Source: Dehalococcoidia bacterium (lineage in GTDB: Bacteria > Chloroflexota > Dehalococcoidia > SM23-28-2 > HRBIN24). From it: DNA of 64,000 bases. The notes under the pieces are model-generated. The model made no database searches, was not told the DNA's origin, and saw only the letters and a program-made list of their open reading frames with translations. The translations under genes were made by a program, and so were the position numbers. Below are positions 8,515 through 16,868 of this stretch, piece after piece; position 1 is the stretch's first letter, and every line of letters begins with the position of its first letter. The DNA lies in contig JANXAP010000018.1 in assembly GCA_025062275.1 (NCBI GenBank), positions 124,001 through 188,000 on the forward strand, written 5' to 3'.

Positions 8515-10764
8515 TCAGCGGACGGAGGCGGCGCGAGAGTAGGCAACGCTGCGCTCCAGCAGTTCGGCCACGTCCAGCACCTGCAAGCCCTGTTTGGCGG
8601 CCTCGGGAACCGACCCGGCCCCCTCCTCGAACATCTGCAGGCAGAAGGGGCAGGCCACGGCTACCACTCGGGCGCCGCTGGCCACCGCCTCGGCGGTGCG
8701 GGTGTGGTTGATGCGCCTGCCCTTGCTCTCCTCCACCCACATATGACCGCCGCCGGCCCCGCAGCAGAAGGTGTGCTTTCGGTGGCGCTCCATCTCGACC
8801 GTTTCCAGGCCCATGGCCTGGAGCACCTGTCGCGGCTCGGCGACGATGTCGTTGTGACGGGCCAGGTAACACGGGTCGTGGTAGGTTACCGGGAAGCCCC
8901 ACAGCTCCTCGATGGTCCCCGGCTGCAAACGCCCCTCGGCCACCAGCTGGGCGAACAGCTGCGTGTGGTGCACCACCTCGAAGTGGCCGTCCAGCTGCGG
9001 ATACTCGTGGCGGATGGTGTTGAAGCAGTGGGGGCAGTTGGCGATGACCTTCCTGACCCCCTTGGCCTTGAAGGTCTCGATGTTCTGCTGGGCCTGCATC
9101 TGGAACAGGTACTCGTTGCCCAGGCGTCGGGCAGGGTCGCCGGAGCAGGTCTCCTCCGCCCCCAGCACGCCGAAGGAGACCCCAGCCTGCAGCAGCAACC
9201 GCACGATGGCCTTGGTGACCTTCACGTTGCGCTCCTGGAGGGCGCCGGTGCAGCCTACCCAGTAGAGGTACTCCTGGGTGCCGTCGAACATGGGCACCTC
9301 GACCCCTTCCCGGGCCAGCTCCTCGATCCAGGTGGTGCGGGTGAGCTGGGTGCCCCGCCAGGGGTGCCCCCTCTGCTCCAGCTGCATGAGGGTGGCCTGC
9401 GCCGTCTCGGGCATGTTGGCCTGCTCCATCACCAGGTAACGACGCATATCCATCAGCTTGGGGATGTGCTCGATGAACAGGGGACACTGGTATTCGCAAG
9501 CCCCGCACGTCACACAGTCCCAGATGGTGTTGAAGGAGACCACGTCTCCAGCCACGGGGCGCTCGTCCTGTACCTCCTCCCCTTTGCGGCGGGCGGCCAG
9601 CAGCCGCGGCCCCATCTCCGTCAGGTAGCGCTTGATGTCCTGCAGGAAGCCCATGGGCGTCAGTTCCTTGCCGGTGTTGTAGGCGGGGCAGTGGGCCTCG
9701 CAACGTCCACAGCGGACGCACACGTCCACGTCCATGAGCTGCTTCCAGGTGAAGTCCCTGAGATAGCCGGCGCCGAAGCGCTCCGCCGTCTCGAAGTCGG
9801 CGATGGGGGGCAGGGCCGTGCCGGCCAGCGCGGCCCCGGTGGGCGAGAGCTTGCGCAGGAAGATGTTGGCCGACCCCAGCAGGATGTGCGATATCTTGCC
9901 GTAGCCTACCCAGGCCACCCAGCCCGTGGCCATGGCCAGGTGCAGCCACCATAGGCTCTTGTGCAGCATTTCCATGAAGCCCTGGCTGGCACCCGACTCC
10001 AGGGCTGCCTTGCCGATTAGGAAGCCGATGGGCGACCAGGGTGCCCAGTCAGGGTCCGACGCTATGCCGCCGTGGACGTCGATGGTGGCCCCCTGCAGCT
10101 CGGTCATGCCCACCCGCATGCCCTCGATGACGAACCCGGTCAGCAGGATGGCCAGCATGAGCCACAACAGGGCGACGTCGTCCCACAGGCTGCCCAGGCG
10201 CAGCTTAGGGTGCTTCCAGAGGTAGCGGCGGTAGAGGGCCATGAGGATGCCTACCGTGGCGGCCACCCCGGCCAGGTCCAGGGCCAGGGAGTAGCCGAGG
10301 TAGACATGCCCCTCCAGGTACTCCACGAAATCGTCGTGGAAGGCCAGCATCACCGTCCCGATGAAGAGGAACGTCCAGCCCCAGAAGATGAGAAGGTGCA
10401 TCAGTCCGGCGTAGAGGTCGTTGGGTAATCGTCCCTGCCCCACGCCGTAGAGGAGGAAGAAGCGGGCCCTCTCCCAGGGGCGGTCCCACCGCTCCTCCTT
10501 TTTGCCCAGTAGCCACAGCCGCAGCCGCGAGAGGGGGCCGTAGGCCAGGACCAACAGGATGACGGCGGTGACGGCGTAGACCAGGATGCGGGCCCACTTG
10601 GCGATGTTGAAGAAGACCTGCCGCGTCGCCTCGCCCATCCCCTCGCTGGCGGCGATGACGGCTATGGCCGCCACCAGCGGTATGAGGGCCACGGCCGTAA
10701 AGAAGCTGAGGGCGGTCAGCAGCTGGCGGACCCGTAGAGAGCGGACTTTGACCTCGATGGCCAT
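8515..10764 (-). CDS. Membrane iron-sulfur ETF:menaquinone oxidoreductase (DUF224/HdrD-like, EMO type)
   Basis: A 749-residue integral membrane protein. The N-terminal ~300 residues hold about six hydrophobic helices of the nitrate reductase gamma/heme b type. Two [4Fe-4S] ferredoxin motifs follow: CVRCGRCEAHC at 349-359 and CVTCGACEYQC at 417-427. Two CCG domains come next, ending in HDPCYLARHND and TFCCGAGGGHMWVEE. Proteins of this layout next to ETF genes are known from syntrophic fatty-acid oxidisers as ETF:menaquinone oxidoreductase. Here the gene is directly upstream of etfB-etfA. The inference is that it takes electrons from reduced ETF and reduces menaquinone. Start ATG follows AGGGGGACAGG. 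Confidence 0.9.
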   Translation of the reverse strand: MAIEVKVRSLRVRQLLTALSFFTAVALIPLVAAIAVIAASEGMGEATRQVFFNIAKWARILVYAVTAVILLVLAYGPLSRLRLWLLGKKEERWDRPWERARFFLLYGVGQGRLPNDLYAGLMHLLIFWGWTFLFIGTVMLAFHDDFVEYLEGHVYLGYSLALDLAGVAATVGILMALYRRYLWKHPKLRLGSLWDDVALLWLMLAILLTGFVIEGMRVGMTELQGATIDVHGGIASDPDWAPWSPIGFLIGKAALESGASQGFMEMLHKSLWWLHLAMATGWVAWVGYGKISHILLGSANIFLRKLSPTGAALAGTALPPIADFETAERFGAGYLRDFTWKQLMDVDVCVRCGRCEAHCPAYNTGKELTPMGFLQDIKRYLTEMGPRLLAARRKGEEVQDERPVAGDVVSFNTIWDCVTCGACEYQCPLFIEHIPKLMDMRRYLVMEQANMPETAQATLMQLEQRGHPWRGTQLTRTTWIEELAREGVEVPMFDGTQEYLYWVGCTGALQERNVKVTKAIVRLLLQAGVSFGVLGAEETCSGDPARRLGNEYLFQMQAQQNIETFKAKGVRKVIANCPHCFNTIRHEYPQLDGHFEVVHHTQLFAQLVAEGRLQPGTIEELWGFPVTYHDPCYLARHNDIVAEPRQVLQAMGLETVEMERHRKHTFCCGAGGGHMWVEESKGRRINHTRTAEAVASGARVVAVACPFCLQMFEEGAGSVPEAAKQGLQVLDVAELLERSVAYSRAASVR

Positions 10765-10851
10765 CCTGTCCCCCTGTGATGGTGTCCCGCGTGGGGCGCG
10801 ATGCCATGTTAAGACGCCGTTAGGGGGCCGTCAAACGCCCCGAAGTTGCGG

Positions 10852-10857
10852 TAAAAT
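10852..10857 (+). promoter_or_regulatory. -10 box TAAAAT of the Eis-like gene, probable leaderless promoter
   Basis: TAAAAT ends 9 bases before the ATG at 10867, so transcription should begin within a few bases of the start codon. No Shine-Dalgarno sequence lies in between. No clear -35 element is visible. Confidence 0.6.
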
Positions 10858-10866
10858 GGCCCCGCC

Positions 10867-12084
10867 ATGGCCCTAGAGCTGCGCGAGGCCACCCCCGAAG
10901 AGTTGCCCGAGGTGGCGCTGGTAACTGCCATCGCCTTCGATGCCGACCGCAGCCCCGATGGCCTTCTGGGCCAGGGCGTGTACGAGCTGTTCACTCCCCT
11001 GGTCTGCCGCGAGGACGGACGGCTGGTAGCCTGCCTGTCGGTTGGGACCATGGCCGCCTTCTACGAGGGCGCCCCGGTGCCCCTGGGGGCGGTGTCCATG
11101 GTCTCTTGCCTGCCGGAGGAGCGGCGGCGAGGCCTGGTGGGCCGCCTGCTGGCCTACTCGCTGCAGTACATGCGCGAACGGGGCCTCTGCCTCTCGGGCC
11201 TGTTCACTCCCCACCCGTCCCTGTACCGCCGCTACGGCTGGGGGGTGGCCCATGCCTATCTGCTCTGCAGCGTGGACCCCAAGGCCGTGGACGTCCGCTG
11301 GCTACCTCGCCCCCAGGGCCGCCCCCGTCGTGTGGACCCCGAGTCTTGGCCCCTGGTGGACGAGTTGCACCGGGAGTGGGCATCCCGCCGCAACGGCCCC
11401 CTGCTGCGCAGCGAGGGCTGGTGGCGGCGGGCCGTCTTCGGCGGCCTTTACTGGCCCCGTCGCCTGCCTCGCGACTGCGCCGTTTGGCAGCGGCCCGACG
11501 GGACGTACGGCGGCTTCATGGTCTACGAAGCCGGGGTGCGCCGCGGCGTACGGGAACAGGAGAACTACTGCCATGTCTTCCAGCTTGCCGCCCTGGACGG
11601 GGACGCCTATGCCGGCCTCCTGCGCCATGCCCTGTCCTTCGACCTGGCGCGGGAGGTGACTATGGTCCTGGACCTGCACGATCCCCTGCCGGCGGCCCTC
11701 GACGAGGCGCAGCGGATTCAGGCCACCCGCCACCTGGGGATGATGCTGCGGCTGGTGGACGTGGCCGAGGCCCTCTCTCGCCGCCCCATCGCCGCTCCCG
11801 ATGGCACCCGCCTGCTGCTGGGCATCGAGGACGCGCATGCCCCCTGGAACCGGGGCGTGTGGCTGCTGGAGGCCGAGGGCGGCAGGCTGCGATTGCACCC
11901 CTCCCGGGAAGCGCCCCAGGTCTCGGCCGACGTCGGCAATCTGGCCCCCATCTACAGCGGCCTGGTGTCGCCGCTGGAGGCAGCTCGCACAGGGCTGCTG
12001 CAGGTGCACGACCCGACGGCAGTGGAGTCGGCCCAGCGACTGCTGGGAGCTACCCTGCCCGTCTCCTGCCCCGAGAGCTTCTAG
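10867..12084 (+). CDS. Eis-family N-acetyltransferase (GNAT plus SCP2-like domain)
   Basis: A 405-residue protein of the Eis/GNAT family, which acetylates amines such as aminoglycosides or lysines using acetyl-CoA. The first GNAT domain includes the acyl-CoA binding loop VSCLPEERRRGLVGRLL and the SGLFTPHPSLYRRYGWG segment typical of Eis. A second degenerate GNAT domain follows. A sterol-carrier-like C-terminal domain ends with the terminal carboxylate region expected of Eis enzymes. Substrate unknown. It stands alone, divergent from the ETF oxidoreductase gene, and its stop is one base from the stop of the convergent acyl-CoA ligase gene. Confidence 0.88.
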   Translation: MALELREATPEELPEVALVTAIAFDADRSPDGLLGQGVYELFTPLVCREDGRLVACLSVGTMAAFYEGAPVPLGAVSMVSCLPEERRRGLVGRLLAYSLQYMRERGLCLSGLFTPHPSLYRRYGWGVAHAYLLCSVDPKAVDVRWLPRPQGRPRRVDPESWPLVDELHREWASRRNGPLLRSEGWWRRAVFGGLYWPRRLPRDCAVWQRPDGTYGGFMVYEAGVRRGVREQENYCHVFQLAALDGDAYAGLLRHALSFDLAREVTMVLDLHDPLPAALDEAQRIQATRHLGMMLRLVDVAEALSRRPIAAPDGTRLLLGIEDAHAPWNRGVWLLEAEGGRLRLHPSREAPQVSADVGNLAPIYSGLVSPLEAARTGLLQVHDPTAVESAQRLLGATLPVSCPESF

Positions 12085-12085
12085 T

Positions 12086-13696
12086 CTACTCGGGGGCCAC
12101 AGCTGCCAGGGACAGCTCGTTCTTGGGCTCCCCCAGGCGCTTGCGCAGCTCCGTCTTCAGGACCTTGCCCAAGTAGTTGCGGGGCAGGTCGCTGACGAAG
12201 GCGTAGTACTTGGGGGCCTTGTAGCTGGCCAGACGCCCCTTGACATAGGCCGTCAGCTCTTCGGGAGTGGGCAGGTCGTTGGGGTCCTTGGGGACGATGA
12301 TGGCCTTCACTTCCTCGCCCCACTCCTCGTCGGGGACGCCAATTACGGCCGCCTCGGCCACCTTGGGGTGCTGCTCCAGCACCGCCTCTATCTCGCCGGG
12401 GGCGATGTTCTCGCCGCCACGGATGATGAGGTCCTTGGTTCGGCCGGTGATGTAGACGTAACCGTCCTCGTCCATGAAGCCCACATCGCCCGTGTGGAGC
12501 CAGCCGTCCTTGAAGGCCTCGGCCGTTTCCTGCTCCCGCTGCCAGTAGCCGGCCATGACCCGCGGCCCCTGGACGACGATCTCGCCCTCGTGGCCGGGGG
12601 GTAGCAGGTTGCCCTGGGGGTCCATGATGGCCACCACGACATCCGGCATGGGGCGGCCGACGGAACGAAGACGACGCAAGGCCTTCTCCCGCTCGGGGCC
12701 CGGCTCGTCGGGGATGCGGTGGTCCTCCGGCCCCAGGAAGGTGAGGGTGGAAGTGCTCTCCGTCTGCCCGTAGGCGTTCATGAAGCCCACGTTGGGCCAC
12801 TTCTTGAAGCGTTCGATGGCCTTGATCAGCACCTCGTAGGGCATGGGGGCGGCGCCGTAGGCCAGCAGCCGCAGGGAGCTGAGGTCGTACTTGTCGAAGT
12901 CGGGGTGCTCGATGACCCGCTTGACCATGGTGGGCACCAGGAAGCTGTGGGTGACGCGATAGCGCTGGACCGCCTCCAGCCAGGCGGTGGGGTCGAACTG
13001 GGGCAACACCACCAGTGTGCGCCCTCCCCAGACCGCCGCCAGCATGGTGGTAGCTCCGGCGATGTGGAAGAAGGGCACCGAGACCAGCTGCACCTCCCAC
13101 TCCTCCGCCGTCGGGTCGGCGGGGGAGACGGTGTTGGTCACGTAGACCGAGAGGGCCAGGTGGGTCAGCACCACCCCCTTGGGCAGGGCGGTGGTGCCGC
13201 TGGTGTACATGAGGATGGCAGGCTCCGAGTCGTCCACGTCCACGAAGACCTCTTCTGGCTGGTGCTGGGCGAGGACGTCCTCGTAATAGGGGATGCCCTC
13301 GGGCCTGGCGTCATAGCAGATGACATGGCGTAGGCCCGGCACCTCCGGCCTCAGGGAGTTGGCCAGCTCCAGGTACCGCTCCCCCACGAAGAGGACCGAG
13401 GCCTGCGAGTTGGTGAGCATGTAGACCAGCTCCTCCCGCTTGGCCCGGTAATTCAGGGGCACGAAGGTGAGGCCGAGCTTCGCGCAGGCGTAGTAGGTCT
13501 CCACATAAGGGATGGAGTTGAGGGAGAGGACGGCCACCTTCTCCCCCTTCTGGACTCCCAGGGCCTGCAGGGCATTGGCCAGCCGCAGCGTCCGCTCCTG
13601 CAACTGGGCGAAGGTCTCCTCCTGTCCCTGGCAGATGATGCCCACCCGGTCGGGCACCATGGAGGCAGCGATGGTCAAGAACTCAGCCGTGTTCAT
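12086..13696 (-). CDS. Acyl-CoA synthetase (AMP-dependent ligase)
   Basis: A 536-residue ANL-superfamily ligase that activates a carboxylic acid to its CoA thioester. The P-loop is MYTSGTTALPKGVVLTH, the adenine motif is AYGQTEST, and the hinge and C-terminal motifs are WLHTGDVGFMDEDGYVYITG and RTKDLIIRGGENIAPGEIE. The catalytic C-terminal Lys region SYKAPKYYAFVSDLPRNYLGK is present. Length fits long- or medium-chain or aryl ligases. It is the last gene of a minus-strand run behind two crotonases, so its product is likely processed by them; chain type is not predictable. Confidence 0.92.
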   Translation of the reverse strand: MNTAEFLTIAASMVPDRVGIICQGQEETFAQLQERTLRLANALQALGVQKGEKVAVLSLNSIPYVETYYACAKLGLTFVPLNYRAKREELVYMLTNSQASVLFVGERYLELANSLRPEVPGLRHVICYDARPEGIPYYEDVLAQHQPEEVFVDVDDSEPAILMYTSGTTALPKGVVLTHLALSVYVTNTVSPADPTAEEWEVQLVSVPFFHIAGATTMLAAVWGGRTLVVLPQFDPTAWLEAVQRYRVTHSFLVPTMVKRVIEHPDFDKYDLSSLRLLAYGAAPMPYEVLIKAIERFKKWPNVGFMNAYGQTESTSTLTFLGPEDHRIPDEPGPEREKALRRLRSVGRPMPDVVVAIMDPQGNLLPPGHEGEIVVQGPRVMAGYWQREQETAEAFKDGWLHTGDVGFMDEDGYVYITGRTKDLIIRGGENIAPGEIEAVLEQHPKVAEAAVIGVPDEEWGEEVKAIIVPKDPNDLPTPEELTAYVKGRLASYKAPKYYAFVSDLPRNYLGKVLKTELRKRLGEPKNELSLAAVAPE

Positions 13697-13752
13697 CCTT
13701 CGACCTCCCTAGGTGGTTCCCTTAGCATTTTGGGCAAAGGCGGCCGTCGCCG

Positions 13753-14508
13753 CTAGCCCTCCCCGGCAAGCGACCGCCGCACGCGGGCGTCCATCTGCAG
13801 GCGACGGGCCAATCGGCCGTCCTGACGGAGGGCCTCCTCCAGGGGCAGGTCCAGGCCGCGCCGCAGGGCCCTCTTGGCCAGGCCCAGGGCCTGCGGCGGC
13901 CGCTCCAGCAGGCGGCGGGCCAGCGCCTCGGCCTCGGCGTAAAGCTGGGCGCGGGGCACTACCCGGTGCACCAGCCCCCAACGTAGCGCCTCCCAGGCGT
14001 CGATGGGGTCGCCGGTCAAAATCATGTGCAGGGCCACCCCCCTGGGCACGGTGCGGGGCATGGTCTGGGTGCCGCCGGCCGACGGGATGTATCCCAGGTT
14101 CACCTCCGGCAGCCCCAGGCGGGCGTCCTCGGAGGCGATACGGATGTCGCAGAAGAGGGGCAGCTCGATGCCCGCACCCAGGGCGTAGCCGTGGATGGCT
14201 GCCAGAAGGGGCTTGGGGTACTCCTCCAGGACGCCCCACAGGTCCCTCTGCTGGCGGGCGCGACGGGCCTCCACGTAGGAAGGGGCGGTCCCGAACTCGG
14301 AGATGTCGGCGCCAGCGCAGAAGGCCCGCTCGCCGGCGCCGCGGAAGATGACTGCCCCCACCTCCGGGTCGTAAAGGGCGGCGTGGACGACCTCCCACAG
14401 CTCGTCCCGCATCTGGAGGTTGATGGCGTTCAGGACGTCGGGCCGGTTGAGGGTGACCCAGGCCAGGCCCCCCTCCTTCTCATAGATGATGGTCTGGAAG
14501 CCGTCCAC
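13753..14508 (-). CDS. Enoyl-CoA hydratase/isomerase (crotonase), copy 1
   Basis: A 251-residue crotonase that hydrates 2-enoyl-CoA. The oxyanion-hole segment is AFCAGADISEF and the second motif is GYALGAGIELPLFCDIRIAS. Both catalytic glutamates expected from mitochondrial hydratase are in place (the E of GIELPLF and the E of RLGLPEVNLG), so a true hydratase is plausible. It lies 18 bases downstream of two small paralogous genes and 56 bases upstream of the acyl-CoA ligase, all on the minus strand. Confidence 0.92.
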   Translation of the reverse strand: MDGFQTIIYEKEGGLAWVTLNRPDVLNAINLQMRDELWEVVHAALYDPEVGAVIFRGAGERAFCAGADISEFGTAPSYVEARRARQQRDLWGVLEEYPKPLLAAIHGYALGAGIELPLFCDIRIASEDARLGLPEVNLGYIPSAGGTQTMPRTVPRGVALHMILTGDPIDAWEALRWGLVHRVVPRAQLYAEAEALARRLLERPPQALGLAKRALRRGLDLPLEEALRQDGRLARRLQMDARVRRSLAGEG

Positions 14509-14526
14509 GTCTTTCCCTTCGCCCCC

Positions 14527-14766
14527 CTACAGCCAGTCGGGGCGGCGCACGGCGCTCTTCTCCTTGTTGCGCAGCGTCCTCTCCAGGTCGGCGTTGATCT
14601 TCTCCGTCAGCTCGCGCATGCCCGCGGAGCCAGTGCGCATCTCGTCGGAGAACCAGCGGCGCAATCGCGCCCGGTCCTCGTCGGGCAGCCCCGCCTCCTG
14701 CACCAGCTTCTCCAGCACCAGGGCCAGCAGCTCGCGCGCCTCGTCCGTGTCCAGCTCGACCCTCAT
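14527..14766 (-). CDS. Tiny acidic helical protein, paralogue of the preceding gene, unknown
   Basis: 79 residues, not recognised. It aligns without gaps over about 70 residues with the product of the gene at 14763-15068: LDTDEAR against LEPDEAW, then RARLRRWFSDEMRTG against RARIRRWRNDRAVGT, then EKINADLERTLRNKE against LEMNRALGNYLDEKT. It is predicted helical, with no membrane segment or signal peptide. Its ATG overlaps the stop of that gene as ATGA, so the two are translationally coupled. Position between two crotonases suggests a structural or regulatory role in acyl-CoA metabolism, but this is only inference. Confidence 0.75.
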   Translation of the reverse strand: MRVELDTDEARELLALVLEKLVQEAGLPDEDRARLRRWFSDEMRTGSAGMRELTEKINADLERTLRNKEKSAVRRPDWL

Positions 14767-15068
14767 GCCTGCACCTCCCCCGTGGAGGCGGGACGGGCGG
14801 CCAGCCGCAGGTCGCGGGTGGTGATGTAGCGGCCGCGCATGCGGATCTGGCGGGTGGTCTTCTCGTCCAGGTAGTTGCCCAGGGCACGGTTCATCTCCAG
14901 GCAGAGCTGGTCCATCTCCACCGTGCCCACCGCGCGGTCGTTGCGCCAGCGGCGTATCCTGGCCCGCGCCTCCCCCGAGATGCCGCTGTGGTCGACGATG
15001 TAGGAGGTGATGACCAGCATCAGCGACCAGGCCTCGTCAGGCTCCAGCAGCACCTGCACGGCTGTCAC
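14763..15068 (-). CDS. Small helical protein, paralogue of the following gene, unknown
   Basis: 101 residues. The core (residues ~5-75) is the same small domain as in the downstream 79-residue protein, here with a 25-residue basic C-terminal tail containing RMRGRYITTRDLRLAARP. Begins MTAVQVLLEPDEAWSLMLV. Its ATG has GGAGGTGAC a few bases upstream. It lies 10 bases downstream of the second crotonase gene and overlaps the next gene by 4 bases. No family is recognised. Coding potential is supported by coupling, ribosome site and conservation between the two copies. Confidence 0.75.
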   Translation of the reverse strand: MTAVQVLLEPDEAWSLMLVITSYIVDHSGISGEARARIRRWRNDRAVGTVEMDQLCLEMNRALGNYLDEKTTRQIRMRGRYITTRDLRLAARPASTGEVQA

Positions 15069-15078
15069 CTCCTTCGGG

Positions 15079-15843
15079 TCATGTGCCGGTGAACCGGGGC
15101 GGCCTCTTCTCCAGGAAGGCCCTCACCCCCTCGGCCCGGTCCTGGGTGGTCTGGAGGATGATGGTCAGGTCCGTCTCGTAGCGCAGGGCCTGCTCTAGGG
15201 GCATCTCGCAGCCGCGCTGGACGGCCTCCTTGGCGTAGCGCACGGCCAGAGGCCCCCGCTGGGCGATGCGCTGACAGATGGCGTCGGCCTCCTCCAGCAG
15301 GCGCGCCCTGGGCACCACCCGGCTCACCAGCCCCAGGGCGAGAGCCTCCTGGGCGCCTATCTCCTGGCCGGTGAGGACCATGTAGGTGGCCCAGGCGCGA
15401 CCCACGGTCCGCGCCAGCCGCTGGATGCCGCCGGCCAGAGGTATGAGGCCCAGGCCCGTCTCGGGCAGGGCGAAGCGGGCGTCATCGGAGCAGATGCGCA
15501 CGTCGCAGGCCAGGGCTAGCTCCAGGCCAGCGCTGATGCACTCGCCGCCGATGGCGCAGACCACCGGGCGCGGCAGCTGGGCCAGCGGCTCGAAGGCGCG
15601 GCTGAGGCCGCCCCAGTCCAGCCCTTCGTCGGCCGCGAGGGAGGGCCAGTCCCAGCCACGGCTGAAGTGGGGGGCGTCGCCGGCCGAGAGGAGCACGACA
15701 CGCACCCCCTGATCCGGCTCGATGGCCTCGCAGGCGTCGGCCAGCTCGGCCAGCAGCAGGGGGTCGACGGGATTGCCCCGCTCCGGCCGGGCGAGGGTCA
15801 GGTAGGCGATGGGGCCTCGCAGCTCCAGGCGAAGGGTCTGCAA
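15079..15843 (-). CDS. Crotonase-family protein, copy 2, with unusual oxyanion segment
   Basis: 254 residues of crotonase fold. It starts at TTG 15843, which is supported by GGAGGAAC 7 bases upstream. Both glutamate positions are kept (GLELALACDVRI and FALPETGLG). The first oxyanion segment, normally FCAGADI-like, reads HFSRGWDWPSL, so activity may differ from ordinary hydration. About 30% identical by eye to copy 1. First gene after ubiE in the same direction; followed by the two small paralogues. Confidence 0.9.
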   Translation of the reverse strand: MQTLRLELRGPIAYLTLARPERGNPVDPLLLAELADACEAIEPDQGVRVVLLSAGDAPHFSRGWDWPSLAADEGLDWGGLSRAFEPLAQLPRPVVCAIGGECISAGLELALACDVRICSDDARFALPETGLGLIPLAGGIQRLARTVGRAWATYMVLTGQEIGAQEALALGLVSRVVPRARLLEEADAICQRIAQRGPLAVRYAKEAVQRGCEMPLEQALRYETDLTIILQTTQDRAEGVRAFLEKRPPRFTGT

Positions 15844-15876
15844 GGGGCGTTCCTCCGCGGCGTCGTCGCCCGCATT

Positions 15877-16617
15877 TTAGCCGAAGCTGCCAGGCCTGCT
15901 CAAGGAAGGCTTGCGGGCCAGGTGCAAGGCCACCGTCCCACCGCCCAGGGGCCATTCGCCCTCCAACCGCAGCCCCGCCCGTTCCAGGGCCGTCGACAGC
16001 TCTCCCCGTGTCAGGAAGCCCCGAGCGGAGTTGGGCAGGTAGCGGTAGGCGGCCAGGTCGCCGCTGACGGCGCCGCCCAGCAGCGGCACCAGCCGCTGCA
16101 GGTAGAAGCGCAGGGGCGCCTGCAGGAGGCCGCCCTCGGGGCGGACCAGCTCCAGGGAGAGGAAGAGGCCGCCCGGTCTGAGGACGCGGGCCATCTCGGC
16201 CAGGCCGGACGGCAGGTCGGCCAGGTTGCGCAGGACGAAGGCGCTGGCCACGCAGTCGAAGGCGTCGTCGGCGAAGGGCAGGTGTAGGGCATCGGCGATG
16301 GCCAGGGCCAACGGCCAGCGTTCCCCCGCCTTGGCCCGCGCCCGCAGCAGCATGGCCGGGGCGAAGTCCACCCCCACCACGGCGCGGGCGCCCTGGCGCA
16401 GGAAGGCGAGGGCCAGGTCGCCGGTGCCGGTGCCCACGTCCAGCACCAGCGCCCCCTGGGGACGGGCCAGGGCTGCGGCCCGGGCCCGCCAGCGCAGGTC
16501 CAGCCCCAGGGTCATGAGGCGGTTGAGGAGGTCGTAGCGCGGGACGATGCGCTGGAACATGGCCCGCACCGACCGCGCCCGCTCGTCTGCAGAGGCCAAC
16601 TGCTCCTCCCGCCCCAT
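15877..16617 (-). CDS. ubiE: Demethylmenaquinone methyltransferase, UbiE/MenG
   Basis: A SAM-dependent class I methyltransferase of 246 residues. The SAM motif is LVLDVGTGTGDLAL. The N-terminal FQRIVPRYDLLNRLMTLGLDLRWR and the FDCVASAFVLRNLADL segment are characteristic of the UbiE/MenG branch, which carries out the last step of menaquinone synthesis. The C-terminus is slightly shortened and lacks the most conserved tail. The ATG at 16617 was chosen because GGAGG lies 5 bases before it. The menaquinone made would be the acceptor for the ETF oxidoreductase in this window. First gene of the minus-strand crotonase/ligase run. Confidence 0.88.
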   Translation of the reverse strand: MGREEQLASADERARSVRAMFQRIVPRYDLLNRLMTLGLDLRWRARAAALARPQGALVLDVGTGTGDLALAFLRQGARAVVGVDFAPAMLLRARAKAGERWPLALAIADALHLPFADDAFDCVASAFVLRNLADLPSGLAEMARVLRPGGLFLSLELVRPEGGLLQAPLRFYLQRLVPLLGGAVSGDLAAYRYLPNSARGFLTRGELSTALERAGLRLEGEWPLGGGTVALHLARKPSLSRPGSFG

Positions 16618-16717
16618 GATAACCTCCGCCCCCACCCGATACCGACGCTGCGGGGAGGAGGACGGCTACCCTGGGAGGGGCGCGCCCGCGGCCGAAGGGG
16701 CGCCCCTCCGATGCCTG

Positions 16718-16737
16718 TGTGGATAAATTGTGGACAA
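16718..16737 (+). promoter_or_regulatory. Pair of DnaA-box-like repeats
   Basis: TGTGGATAA at 16718-16726 is a perfect DnaA box in reverse orientation. TGTGGACAA at 16729-16737 follows 11 bases on with one difference. The second box also lies within an AATTGT-GG-ACAATT inverted repeat. They sit between ubiE and the export module, about 50 bases upstream of a strong promoter. A similar pair occurs at 31902. DnaA or another regulator could bind; this is inference. Confidence 0.5.
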
Positions 16738-16789
16738 TTGGCGTAACGGCCATATGGCCAGCCATGTCTAAACTTGTGGCTATGACCCA

Positions 16790-16818
16790 TTGACCACGTG
16801 GCTACACATTGCTATACT
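16790..16818 (+). promoter_or_regulatory. Sigma-70-type promoter of the small exported-protein gene
   Basis: TTGACC (16790-16795), a 17-base spacer, and TATACT (16813-16818). This is among the best promoters in the window. CCACGTGG, a palindrome, overlaps the -35 end, and GGCCATATGGCC lies at 16748-16759, so regulation is likely. The leader to the ATG at 16869 is about 45 bases and carries GGAGGTG. Confidence 0.8.
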
Positions 16819-16868
16819 GGCCCAAGTGACAGCGGTAACAAACGCAGACCGAAGGAGGTGCTCTCAGC

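Noticed and set aside
16700-16740. A replication origin at the DnaA-like boxes
   Set aside because: Only two boxes are present, there is no AT-rich unwinding stretch of useful length, and dnaA, dnaN or similar genes are not adjacent. Kept as a regulatory candidate only.
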